DNA from: Burkholderiales bacterium
GTDB taxonomy: Bacteria; Pseudomonadota; Gammaproteobacteria; Burkholderiales; Burkholderiaceae
Assembly: GCA_947371645.1 (NCBI GenBank)
Contig: CANBQJ010000021.1
Span: forward strand, 1-30,151
Reading direction: 5' to 3'
DNA: 30,151 nt
The notes beneath the pieces were generated by a model. It was not told the origin of the DNA and made no database searches. It was given only the letters and a program-made list of their open reading frames with translations. Both the position numbers and the translations under genes were made by a program. This document shows positions 16,660-24,801 of the stretch, piece by piece (position 1 is the first letter of the stretch; each line of letters starts with the position of its first letter).

Positions 16660-16685
16660 TTTTGTTGAGCCGCTTTTGTTGAGCC
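16660..16685 (+). repeat. Short tandem direct repeat before the channel gene
   Basis: TTTTGTTGAGCC occurs at 16660-16671 and 16674-16685, again a 14-bp period. It sits just upstream of the ribosome site of the TolC-like gene, where it could be a regulator half-site pair. It also creates in-frame TTG codons that could be mistaken for the start. Confidence 0.6.
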
Positions 16686-16699
16686 AATTTGGAGCCGTC

Positions 16700-18316
16700 G
16701 TGATCACCCGCCGCCCGCCACCCGCCGCCAGAGCGCAGCGCCCCACCCAGCACCTCGTGGGGGCCTTGGGCCGTCTGGCCCGGGCGTGTGCCTGGGTGTG
16801 CGCCTGCTCGTGCGGCATGGCACAGGCCTTCACGCTGACCACTGAATTGGGGCGCACCCCCAACTGGGCGACACCCGGCCAGAACCAGGCCGCGCAAGCT
16901 GCGGGCACGCCGCCCCTGCGGGTGTCGCCGCAACTGGGCGCTCCGCAGCCAACCAGCAGCCCCGCGAACTCAAGCCTGGCCACGCCCGCCAAGCCCTCCA
17001 CCCAGGCGCCCGCCGCCACAGCCATGCCCCTCGCCACACCAGGCCTGCTGGCCTGGCCAGAGCTGCTCGCCCGCATCGGCCAGTCTGCCGACTTGCGCGC
17101 CGCCCAGGCCGATGCCCAGGCCAGCACCGCCGTGAGCCGACAGCAATGGGCCAACGCCTGGATGCCACGCCTGGACGCATCGGCCAGCAGCAGCACGCAG
17201 AACCAGCGCTACAACGGCAACAGCTCGCAGACGCCCAGCTCTTCGGTGGCGCTCACCGCCACCCTGCCCCTGTGGCGCCCGGCCGAGCGTGCCGCAGCCG
17301 ATGCCCAGGCTGTCACCGCGCAGCAGGCGACCTGGCAGGCACGCAACCGCCAGGTGACGCTGGCGCAAGAGCTCAGCCAGGCCTGGCTGGACGCCGCCGA
17401 CGCCGCCGAGCAGCTGCGCCTCACCCAGGCCCACACCGAGCTGCTGGACACCCAGCTGCGCGCCAACGAGCGCCGCCTGCAATCGGGCCTGGGCACGGTG
17501 CTGGACCCGCTGGAAACGCGCACCCGCCTGGCCCAGGTGCAGGCCCAGGCCGACCAGCTGGCCTCGCGCCTGCGCAGCCAGGCGCTGACCATCGAGCGCC
17601 TGAGCGGCCCGGGCGCCGCCCTGCCGCTCGGCCTGCGTGCCAACACCGCCGCGCCTGCCGCCACGCCAGCCGCCAACTTGCCCCCACTGCCCGAAGCCCT
17701 CACCACCGCCACCGACCGCAACCCCGCCCTGCAAGACGCCCGCGCGGGCGCCCAGGCCGCCGATGAGGTCACCCGGGCGCGCGGTGCCGAAAGCTGGCAG
17801 CCCACCGTGGACGCCACCGCCAGCACCAGCCGCACCCGCCAGACCCAGCGCTTCGAAGGCGTCAGCGAGCAGCAGAACGTGCAGAGCCGTGCCGTGGGCG
17901 TGGCCCTGAACTGGCCTTTGCTCACGGGCGGCTACCAGTTGGAGCGCCAGCGCGAGGCCACCGCCTTGCTCACCGGCGCCCAGGCCCGGGTGGACAGCGC
18001 CCAACAGCGCCTTGACACCGGCCTGCGCGACGCCTACCAGCGCCTGGACCAGGCCGAGAACCGCCTGGCCCGCCTGCAGACCCTGGTGGACAGCGCCCAG
18101 GCCACGCAAGACGCCATCACCAAAGCCTGGGCCGCCGGCCTGCGCAGCAACACCGAACTGCTCAACAGCCAGCAGCAGCTCTTCGAGGCCAAGCTGGGCC
18201 TGGCCAGCGCACGCGTGGCCGCCATGCAGGCCACCGTCGACGCGCTGGCCCTGCTGGACTGGCTGGACGCCGACCACATCGCCCCGCTGATGGGCCAGTT
18301 CGACCTGGGCTCCTGA
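16700..18316 (+). CDS. TolC-family outer membrane channel of the peptide exporter
   Basis: 538 residues from GTG 16700, chosen for GGAG at 16691-16694; TTG 16676 would add eight residues. A basic start and hydrophobic stretch ending in GMAQA (about 42) form a signal peptide. After a Pro/Ala-rich linker the outer membrane efflux protein (OEP) domain appears twice, each half a long Ala/Gln/Leu-rich coiled hairpin plus a strand pair: SSSVALTATLPLWRPAERAA in the first and GVALNWPLLTGGYQLERQRE in the second, with SGLGTVLDPLETRTRLAQ and NTELLNSQQQLFEAKLGLA after the helices. It would form the outer membrane duct for the adaptor and ABC transporter next to it. A dedicated channel gene is notable, since microcin systems often borrow the housekeeping TolC. 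Confidence 0.92.
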   Translation: MITRRPPPAARAQRPTQHLVGALGRLARACAWVCACSCGMAQAFTLTTELGRTPNWATPGQNQAAQAAGTPPLRVSPQLGAPQPTSSPANSSLATPAKPSTQAPAATAMPLATPGLLAWPELLARIGQSADLRAAQADAQASTAVSRQQWANAWMPRLDASASSSTQNQRYNGNSSQTPSSSVALTATLPLWRPAERAAADAQAVTAQQATWQARNRQVTLAQELSQAWLDAADAAEQLRLTQAHTELLDTQLRANERRLQSGLGTVLDPLETRTRLAQVQAQADQLASRLRSQALTIERLSGPGAALPLGLRANTAAPAATPAANLPPLPEALTTATDRNPALQDARAGAQAADEVTRARGAESWQPTVDATASTSRTRQTQRFEGVSEQQNVQSRAVGVALNWPLLTGGYQLERQREATALLTGAQARVDSAQQRLDTGLRDAYQRLDQAENRLARLQTLVDSAQATQDAITKAWAAGLRSNTELLNSQQQLFEAKLGLASARVAAMQATVDALALLDWLDADHIAPLMGQFDLGS

Positions 18317-18370
18317 GCCACTCAGCACCCGCCCACGCCCTCGCCCGCACCCCTTGCCCCACACCGCACC

Positions 18371-19657
18371 ATGAGCGCCCCAGACGCCCCCCCAAACCAA
18401 GCCGATGAGGCCTCGTCGCTGTTCCGCCACGAGGTGCTGGCCGCGCGCACCGACACGGCCGCCGGCGCCACCATCACCATCCGCCCCGTGGGCGCTGCGC
18501 CGCTGACCTGGTTTGCCGCGGCCATGGCCGCCGCCGTCGTGCTGGTGCTCGTCTTCGGGCAGTACACCAAGAAAGAGCGCGTGCAAGGCGTGGTGCAGCC
18601 GCGTGACGGCGTGGCCATGGTGATGGCGCCAGAGGTGGGCGTGCTCAGCAAGCTGCTGGTCAAAGACGGGCAGGCCGTGCAGGCGGGCGACGTCATCGCC
18701 GAGCTGCGCAACGAGCGCTACACCGACACGGGCAACGCCCAAGGCACGATCGAGTCCAACCTGCAAGGGCAGGCCGAGCAGCTGCAGACGCAGGTCGAAG
18801 GCCAGGCCCAGGCCCACCAGGCGGCACTCGACGCGCTGGCCTCGCGCGTCCAGCGTGGCGAGCGCGACGTCAAGTCCCTGCGCGACGAGCTCTCGCTGCA
18901 AGGCCAACAAATTGCGTCCGCCCAGAAGCTGATGGACCAGATGCAGCCCCTGCTGGCCGAGCGCATCGTCTCGCAGCTGCAGTTCGAGCAGCAACGCCAG
19001 GTGGTGCTGGACCAGACCGCGCGCCGCCAAAGCCTGCAGCGCCAGTTGAGCGCCGCAGAGGCCGACCTGGCCCAGGCCCGCGACGAGCGCGCCCGCATCA
19101 CCGCCGAGCACCGCGTCAGCCGCGCCACCCTGAGCCGCGACCTGCTGACCCTGCAAAGCGAAACCGTCACCCGGCGCAGCAACCGCGTCACCTTGTTGAA
19201 GGCCTCGGTGGCCGGCACCGTCACCAGCCTCACGGCGGGCGTGGGCCAGACGGTCTCGCCCAACGCGGCACTCGCCGCCATCGTGCCCGCCGCATCGCCC
19301 ATGGAAGCGGTGCTCTACGTGCCCAGCACGGCCATGGGCTTCATCAGGCCAGGCCAGTCGGTGCGCGTGGCCTTCGATGCCTTCCCCTTCCAGCGCTTTG
19401 GCCAGTACCACGGCGTGGTCAGCACCGTGTCGCAAACCGATGTGGCCCTGCCGGCCAGCAGCCAGCAGGCGCAGCAACAAGACCGCCGCGCCGTCTTCAT
19501 GGTCCGCGTGACCCTGGACAGCCCCAGCGTGAAGGCCTATGGCACGCTGATCCCCCTGCGGCCTGGCCACACGCTCACCGCCGACATCGAGATCGACAGG
19601 CGCAGCCTGCTGAGCTGGATGTTCGACCCCCTCTTCGCCTTCAGCGGCAGGCTGTGA
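18371..19657 (+). CDS. HlyD/CvaA-family periplasmic adaptor of the peptide exporter
   Basis: 428 residues. A short cytoplasmic N-terminus, one transmembrane helix (about 50-68, FAAAMAAAVVLVLVFGQ), then the lipoyl-like half VMAPEVGVLSKLLVKDGQAV, a long coiled-coil hairpin (about 120-275, Gln/Arg/Ala-rich), the second lipoyl half ASVAGTVTSLTAGVGQTVSP, and a beta-barrel ending LRPGHTLTADIEIDRRSLLS. This order is that of type I secretion membrane fusion proteins; the LRPGHTLTADI-DRRSLL-W ending is typical of the CvaA branch that works with peptidase-containing transporters. It starts 54 bases after the channel gene, and its stop overlaps the start of the transporter gene (TGATG). Confidence 0.93.
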   Translation: MSAPDAPPNQADEASSLFRHEVLAARTDTAAGATITIRPVGAAPLTWFAAAMAAAVVLVLVFGQYTKKERVQGVVQPRDGVAMVMAPEVGVLSKLLVKDGQAVQAGDVIAELRNERYTDTGNAQGTIESNLQGQAEQLQTQVEGQAQAHQAALDALASRVQRGERDVKSLRDELSLQGQQIASAQKLMDQMQPLLAERIVSQLQFEQQRQVVLDQTARRQSLQRQLSAAEADLAQARDERARITAEHRVSRATLSRDLLTLQSETVTRRSNRVTLLKASVAGTVTSLTAGVGQTVSPNAALAAIVPAASPMEAVLYVPSTAMGFIRPGQSVRVAFDAFPFQRFGQYHGVVSTVSQTDVALPASSQQAQQQDRRAVFMVRVTLDSPSVKAYGTLIPLRPGHTLTADIEIDRRSLLSWMFDPLFAFSGRL

Positions 19658-21882
19658 TGAACACCCCCAACCTCCTCACCCTGTGGTCACGCCAGCGCGT
19701 GCCCATGATCCTGCAGTCCGAAGCGGCCGAATGCGGCCTGGCCTGCCTGGCCATGGTGGCCGGCACCCACGGCCTGGACACCGACCTGCTCACCTTGCGC
19801 CGCCGCTTCGAGATCTCTTCACGCGGTGCTTCGCTGGCCCGCCTGATGGAGATCGCCGAGCAGATCGGCTTTGGCAACCGCGCCGTGCGGCTTGAACTGG
19901 ACGAGCTGCCCCAGCTGCAAACGCCTTGCATCCTGCACTGGGACCTGAACCACTTCGTGGTGCTGACCAAGGCCGACGCGAACCGCATCACCATCCTCGA
20001 CCCGGCCAGCGGCGAGCTGTCGCTGACCATGAAGGAGGTCAGCCCCCACTTCACCGGTGTGGCGCTGGAGCTGGCCCCCGGCCCCAGCTTCAAGAAGGTG
20101 GTCGACAAGACCCCGTTCGACTGGCGCGTGCTCTTCGTGGGCCAAAGTGGCCTGTGGAAGGCCTTTGGCCAGATGGCCGTGCTGTCGCTGGTGCTCGAGG
20201 TGTTTGCCATCCTCATGCCCATGCTCAGCCAGTGGATCGTGGACGACGTGGTCGTCACCCGCGACACGCCGCTGCTCACCGTGCTGGCCGTGTCCACCTT
20301 CCTGCTGGGCATCATGTCGCTGGCCACGCGCATGCTGCGCGGCTGGATCGTGCTGGGCACCAGCCTGGCCTGGAAGCTGGCCAGCAGCACCAACGTCTTT
20401 CGCTACATGCTCAAGCTGCCCTTGAGCTACTTCGACAAGCGCCACACGGGCGATGTCATGTCGCGCTTCTCGTCTGTGGAACACATCCAGGACACGCTGA
20501 CCACCCACCTGGTTGAAGCCGTGCTGGACGGCGTCGTCAGCCTGGTGACGCTGGCGCTGATGTTCGCCTACAGCCCCAGCCTGGCGCTGATCGTGATGGG
20601 TGTGGCAGCGGTCTACATCGTGGTGCGCTTTGCCGTGTTCGGGCCTTACCGGCGCGCCGCCGAAGAGCTCATCGTGCGCCAGGCGCTGGCGCAAACCTTC
20701 TTGATGGAGACCTTGCGTGGCGTGAGCGCCATCAAGTTCTTCGCCAAGCCGGGCTGGCGCGTGGGCGGCTGGATGAACCAGCAGGCCTCGATGATCAATG
20801 CCCACGTCAAGCAAGAGCGCGTGAGCCTGCTCTACCAGGGGATCAACGGCAGCATCGGCGCCGCGGAGCAAGCCCTGGTGCTGTACCTGGCGGCCAAGAT
20901 GATCATCGCAGAGCAGTTCTCGATCGGCATGCTGGTGGCCTTCCTGGCCTACAAGGGCCAGTTCCTGCAGCGCGCCAGCGAGTTCATCGAACGCATCATC
21001 AACCTGCGCCTGCTGCGCCTGCAAGGCGACCGCCTGGCCGACATCGTGCTGAGCGAACCCGAGGCCCCATCGCCCCCGCAAGCACTGGAGCTGGCCAAGG
21101 CCAGCGACCCCACCGCGCCGATGAGCATTGAGCTGCGGGACGTCACCTTCCGCTACGCCACCGATGAGGCCCCCGTGCTCAACAAACTGAGCCTGACGCT
21201 GCGCACCGGCCAGGCCGTGGCCATCGTGGGGCCGTCGGGCTGCGGCAAGTCGACCTTGCTGAAGGTGCTCTCCGGCCAGGTGCAGCCCGAGAGCGGCGAG
21301 GTGCTGCTCAATGGCGTGCCCATCCAGCGCCTGGGCGCCGAGGCCTTCCGCACGGTGCTGGGCACGGTCTTCCAGGATGACCAGATGTTCTCGTGCAGCA
21401 TCTACGACAACATCGCCATGAACGACGTGGAGGCCACGCCCGAGAAGGTGGCCGCCGCCGCCCGCGCGGCCTGCGTGCACGAGGACATCGCCCGCATGCC
21501 CATGGGCTACCAGACCCTGGTGGGCAGCATGGGCGCCACCCTGTCAGGTGGGCAAAAGCAGCGCGTGCTGCTGGCGCGTGCGCTGTACAAGCAGCCGCGC
21601 TTTTTGCTGCTGGACGAATACACCAGCCACCTGGACTTCGGCACCGAGAAGCTGGTGCAGGACTCGATCAACGCCCTGGGCTGCGGCCGCTTCATCATCA
21701 CGCACCGTCAGCACTCGCTGAGCGAAGGCGATGTGGTCTACGTGCTGTGGAACGGCGAGCTGCTGCCGCTGGAAGAGTTCCAGCGGCGCATGGCCGAGCA
21801 GGAGGCCGCAGCAGCGGCCGCGCTGGAACTGCAGATGGCCGAACTGGCCAGCCTGGCCGGGCCAGACAGCGCTTCAACTTGA
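19657..21882 (+). CDS. Peptidase-containing ABC transporter (C39) for leader cleavage and export
   Basis: 741 residues. The N-terminal C39 cysteine peptidase (about 12-140) has all expected catalytic residues: Gln20 and Cys26 in QSEAAECGLAC, His99 in DLNHFVVL and Asp115 in ILDPASG, so it should cut after the Gly-Gly or Gly-Ala of the peptide leaders. About 160-450 is a six-helix ABC transmembrane domain, and the nucleotide-binding domain carries Walker A GPSGCGKST (about 525), the signature LSGGQKQR (about 629), Walker B LLLDE (about 651) and the switch His in ITHRQHS. The Walker B is followed by DEYTSHLD where most members have DEATS. This is the CvaB/PCAT architecture. A GTG at 19654 is an alternative start. 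Confidence 0.96.
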   Translation: MNTPNLLTLWSRQRVPMILQSEAAECGLACLAMVAGTHGLDTDLLTLRRRFEISSRGASLARLMEIAEQIGFGNRAVRLELDELPQLQTPCILHWDLNHFVVLTKADANRITILDPASGELSLTMKEVSPHFTGVALELAPGPSFKKVVDKTPFDWRVLFVGQSGLWKAFGQMAVLSLVLEVFAILMPMLSQWIVDDVVVTRDTPLLTVLAVSTFLLGIMSLATRMLRGWIVLGTSLAWKLASSTNVFRYMLKLPLSYFDKRHTGDVMSRFSSVEHIQDTLTTHLVEAVLDGVVSLVTLALMFAYSPSLALIVMGVAAVYIVVRFAVFGPYRRAAEELIVRQALAQTFLMETLRGVSAIKFFAKPGWRVGGWMNQQASMINAHVKQERVSLLYQGINGSIGAAEQALVLYLAAKMIIAEQFSIGMLVAFLAYKGQFLQRASEFIERIINLRLLRLQGDRLADIVLSEPEAPSPPQALELAKASDPTAPMSIELRDVTFRYATDEAPVLNKLSLTLRTGQAVAIVGPSGCGKSTLLKVLSGQVQPESGEVLLNGVPIQRLGAEAFRTVLGTVFQDDQMFSCSIYDNIAMNDVEATPEKVAAAARAACVHEDIARMPMGYQTLVGSMGATLSGGQKQRVLLARALYKQPRFLLLDEYTSHLDFGTEKLVQDSINALGCGRFIITHRQHSLSEGDVVYVLWNGELLPLEEFQRRMAEQEAAAAAALELQMAELASLAGPDSAST

Positions 21883-21896
21883 GCGAGGCAAGACCC

Positions 21897-22622
21897 GTGG
21901 TGCCGCCGATGGTGCAGATCCCCCGCATGCCCACGCCACCGGCGCTGGACGAGGCGCTGGTGCAAGCCCTGACCGCGCTGGTGTTCTTGCCGCCCGCAGA
22001 CCCGGCCAGCGCAGACGCCCTGCCCACGGGCGATGTGGCCTTCGTGTTTGGCGGCTGCCACCCTGCGCTGGCGCGTCAAGCCGCCGCGCTGTGGGCGGCC
22101 GGGCGCTGCGGCCACATCGTGGTAACGGGCGGCCACAACCCCCAGGCACCGCGCCATGCCGACTGGCCCCAGGCCGCCGTGCAGGGCCACGCCAGCGAAG
22201 CCCGGACCCTGGCCGCCTTGATGCGCGAAGCTGGTGTGCCCGCAGCCCACATCAGCGCAGAAGACCAGAGCCTCAACTCGCTGGAGAACGTGCGCATGGG
22301 GCTGCAGGCCCATGACTTCTCAGCCGTGCGCAGCCTGGTGATGGTGACCAAGGCCCACCTGGCCGGGCGGCACCTGCGCACCTTGCAGCGCCACATGCCC
22401 GCCAGCATGGTGCTGACGCACACGACGGTGGACGACGAAGGGCCCGCCGGCGAGCCCATGGGCCGCGACACCTGGCCCGGCCACGCCATGGGCCGCGCCA
22501 CCGTGTGGGGCGAGGCCTTGCGCATCGTGGCCTATGGCCGCCAGGGCGACCTGCTCATGCCCCAGGATGTACCGCAGGCCTTGTGGGCGGCCATGGAGGC
22601 TGCGGCTCAGCCAAGGGCCTGA
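21897..22622 (+). CDS. DUF218 (YdcF/ElyC-like) family protein
   Basis: About 241 residues. The DUF218 fold is recognised from DVAFVFGGCHPALARQAAAL, HIVVTGGHNP, EARTLAALMREAGVPAAHI with the following acidic SLNSLENVRMG, and VMVTKAHLAGRHLRTLQR. Relatives such as E. coli YdcF bind nucleotide-like ligands, and ElyC/SanA act in envelope integrity. No signal peptide or transmembrane helix, so this one looks cytoplasmic. It starts 14 bases after the exporter stop; GAGG at 21885-21888 supports GTG 21897 or 21900 rather than ATG 21909. Its place at the end of the exporter operon makes a role in producer physiology or self-protection possible but unproven. Confidence 0.78.
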   Translation: MVPPMVQIPRMPTPPALDEALVQALTALVFLPPADPASADALPTGDVAFVFGGCHPALARQAAALWAAGRCGHIVVTGGHNPQAPRHADWPQAAVQGHASEARTLAALMREAGVPAAHISAEDQSLNSLENVRMGLQAHDFSAVRSLVMVTKAHLAGRHLRTLQRHMPASMVLTHTTVDDEGPAGEPMGRDTWPGHAMGRATVWGEALRIVAYGRQGDLLMPQDVPQALWAAMEAAAQPRA

Positions 22623-22937
22623 CGCAAGTTGGCCCTGGCCTGTTGTAGCTGTACTCTGGCCTCACCTGCTGGTCGTACTCACGGAAGCGCACCGGATCCG
22701 CCCCCAGGATGGCCAGGTCGATGTCCACCAGCAACTGCTGGTCTGGCTCCAGGGGCATGACATCGTGGCGGGTGGCCATGATGAGGCCGCTCACCCGCTG
22801 TTGGACATCGCTGCTGGCGCCCGCCTGATGGAGCGCCCGCAGGGCCCAATCTGCGCTGAGGCTTTCGTTGTGCTTGCCGCGAAGGTCGTAGACGGCATCG
22901 TGAAACCAAAGCGCGATCTCCACCTCGCCCGGTCGGT
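22607..22937 (-). pseudogene. HD-superfamily metal-dependent phosphohydrolase remnant, truncated and internally deleted
   Basis: On the minus strand the frame ending near 22650 encodes GEVEIALWFHDAVYDLRGKH, NESLSADWALRAL, a second-helix ATRHD and DIDLAILGADP then EYDQQVRPEYSY, which match the COG4339-type HD hydrolases (WFHDAVYD carries the HD metal ligands). The protein should have about 40 more residues both before and after. Instead the N-terminal part is missing at about 22937, and after EYSY the frame shifts directly into QARANLRQALG and a stop (22607), which looks like the family C-terminus. So about 40 codons seem deleted. The stop overlaps the convergent DUF218 gene. I consider it dead. 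Confidence 0.7.
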
Positions 22938-23228
22938 GCAGCCCGCAGCCTCGATGACGCTTTCATTGCGAAAATTCGGCAGGCACTGAAGCCTGCCGAG
23001 CAGCGACTTGGCCCCCGCGGTCTCGCTGGGCACCAGCAGGCGTGCGGCATCACCCGTCATCACCCAGTACAGGTCGTCGGCAAAGGGGCCGAAGTCGGTG
23101 GTGAGGATGCTGACCTTGCGAAGCTGGTCCCAGCGGATGGATTCGGTCCAGCCATCGGGCAGGTGTCGGACGATGTGTTCATCGTCAAAGCTGACCTTGC
23201 CTTTGGCCTCTGCGTCGGCTTCACCCAC
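22791..23228 (-). CDS. Unnamed conserved small protein, 3' end lost by fusion into HD remnant
   Basis: From a possible GTG start at 23228 the frame reads KVSFDDEHIVRHLPDGWTES, then IRWDQLRKVSILTTDFGPFA, DDLYWVMTGDAARLLVP, and LLGRLQCLPNFRNESVIEAA. I remember this order (LPDG, TTD-GPF, a WV-G strand, RLQ-LP-F-NE-VI) from an unnamed family of about 100-130 residues in proteobacteria; function unknown. After GCTDRA the similarity ends and the frame runs antisense-like through the HD remnant to a stop at 22791, so the last residues of the true protein are replaced. There is no visible ribosome site and it is in frame with the preceding glycosyltransferase tail, so the start may also be lost. Confidence 0.5.
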   Translation of the reverse strand: MGEADAEAKGKVSFDDEHIVRHLPDGWTESIRWDQLRKVSILTTDFGPFADDLYWVMTGDAARLLVPSETAGAKSLLGRLQCLPNFRNESVIEAAGCTDRARWRSRFGFTMPSTTFAASTTKASAQIGPCGRSIRRAPAAMSNSG

Positions 23229-24202
23229 ATCCTCAGGCGCAGGCAATGACAGGCGCCGCTCGATCTCCGCACACAACTCCGCCGGGTCTTGCCGCTGCGC
23301 AAAGCGGCCGGCCACCTGCGCGCCGCACACGCGCATGTGAAGAAGGCACTGGCGTGCACATTGCCCGTGCCCGGGGTGAACACCACAGGCGGCTCACCCG
23401 CCGCCAGAAAGGCCTGCAGCTCAGGCGAGAAGCGGTCTGCGGGCTCGGCGTCAAACAGCTGGAAGTCGGCAGACAGCAAGGGCTGTGGCCAGTCCGGCAT
23501 GGCCGGGCCGAACCACGAGGGGAAGGCGGTGATCGTGAGGTCGGGCGCGGTCTCGACGTGAGACAGGAAGGACACCGTCACGGGCGGCAGCTTCAGGGCG
23601 CCGCGTGCGGCGTTGGTGTGGCCGATGCCCACCGGGTCGATCCAGCCCGACTCGGTGAAGCGCCACAACGCGCGGCGCCAGCTCATGGGTACCCAGCGCG
23701 GCACGGCGATGTCGCCAATGCGCATCGGGTCGTGGCAGGTGCGGATGGTGGACGGTGCCAGGTACACCGAGGCGATGCGACCAACCAGCCCACACTCACG
23801 GGCCATGGCGGCGCCGGGCACGGTGAAGGGGTGGGCGATGACGAAGGTGGCGGGATTGCTGGTGTCGGTGCCCACCACCGAGCGGATGGCCTCGTCGATC
23901 TGCAGCAGTTGATCCTTGTACTGCGCCAGGATGGCCGCGAAGCCCTTTCGCGGGTGCCAGATGTCCGGGTCTTCAATGAAGCGCAGGTAGTCTTCGTCGG
24001 TGCCCAGGCCCACGAAGGCCAGGCCCGAGCCCTTCAGCAGCCGCGCGTGGTAGGTGTTGGTGATGAAGGTGACCCGGCGGCCCATGGCCTGCAAGGCGTG
24101 CGCGATGCGCATGAAAGGGTGGATGTCACCGGTGGTGCCGCCACAGATGACGAGGTAGTGGGGGCGCGCTGCTGGCAGGTGCGGGAGTCCCTGGGGCTTC
24201 AT
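23229..24202 (-). pseudogene. Glycosyltransferase (GT1/MGT-like) remnant with internal deletion
   Basis: From ATG 24202, about 289 residues read as a nucleotide-sugar-dependent glycosyltransferase of the GT1 type: YLVICGGTTGDIHPFMRIAH, VTFITNTYHARLLKGSGLAF, WHPRKGF, AFPSWFGPAMPDWPQPLL and PPVVFTPGTGNVHASAFF. Directly after that, near 23336, the frame shifts into CGAQVAGRFAQRQDPAELCA then EIERRL, which resembles the C-terminal helix of the same family. The donor-binding stretch that should lie between (His-Gly-Gly-x-Gly-Thr and neighbours, roughly 100-130 residues) is missing. The enzyme cannot be active. The start overlaps the DUF2867 stop by four bases, so the two formed an operon. Confidence 0.75.
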
Positions 24203-24717
24203 GCTTGCGCTTTGATTCGCGACACCGTGGCCGGCGCGATGATTTTGTGGGCTGGCGCGACAAAGAACATGTACACGCGCCCCAAGGCATTGTGGACATG
24301 AACCACGGTGGACACGGACACCGCCGTCCCGCCTGGCTTGTCTTGCCGGGCGATGGACACCTTCACGTCCAGGTGCGCGTCGGTTTCGCCCAGGATCACC
24401 TCATCGGGGTGGATTTCAAGCAGCTTGAAAATGCCGGCCCGGTCACCAACCGCATAGGCCTGGGCGGTCTTGGCGCGGTCAATGGCACTCAACACACCCA
24501 TGGTCTTGAGGCCGAGCATCGCCACCACCTTGTTGCGCAGCTTCATCAAGGCGTCCACCCAGCGCGGCGTGCGGGAAACGACGGCCAGGTAGAGCTCCAG
24601 CGGGCTTCGGCCATCTGGTGGCAATTCGACCGTGTAGCAGTCGTAGAAATAGGCCGTTCGCAGGCTGTCGCGAAGCGCGCTGAACGACGGTACTTCGCAA
24701 GGCTGTGCTTTGGGCAT
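24199..24717 (-). CDS. DUF2867 domain protein
   Basis: 172 residues, intact. Family pattern: AYFYDCYTVELPPDGRSPLE then LYLAVVSRTPRWVDALMKLR, NKVVAMLGLKTMG, YAVGDRAGIFKLLEIHPDEV, ILGETDAHLDVKVSI, and VSTVVHVHNALGRVYMFFVA then PAHKIIAPA. DUF2867 proteins have a lipid- or ligand-binding-like fold and unknown function; some occur beside oxidoreductases. No signal peptide. The ATG has GAGG five bases upstream. It overlaps the glycosyltransferase remnant (ATGA) and seems to be the only intact gene of that old operon. Confidence 0.85.
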   Translation of the reverse strand: MPKAQPCEVPSFSALRDSLRTAYFYDCYTVELPPDGRSPLELYLAVVSRTPRWVDALMKLRNKVVAMLGLKTMGVLSAIDRAKTAQAYAVGDRAGIFKLLEIHPDEVILGETDAHLDVKVSIARQDKPGGTAVSVSTVVHVHNALGRVYMFFVAPAHKIIAPATVSRIKAQA

Positions 24718-24801
24718 GGGGGCCTCAGTTTGAAGGGCTGAACAGCTTGAAGACGGGGCCAACGCGCGGCCTGCCCGGCAGCCAGGTCAGGATGCAGCGG
24801 C

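Noticed and set aside
16970..19570. Very long open frame on the minus strand (about 866 codons) opposite the channel and adaptor genes
   Set aside because: It is antisense to two well-supported genes, has no domain signal and is rich in Gly/Gln/His/Val as expected from the complement of GC-rich codons.
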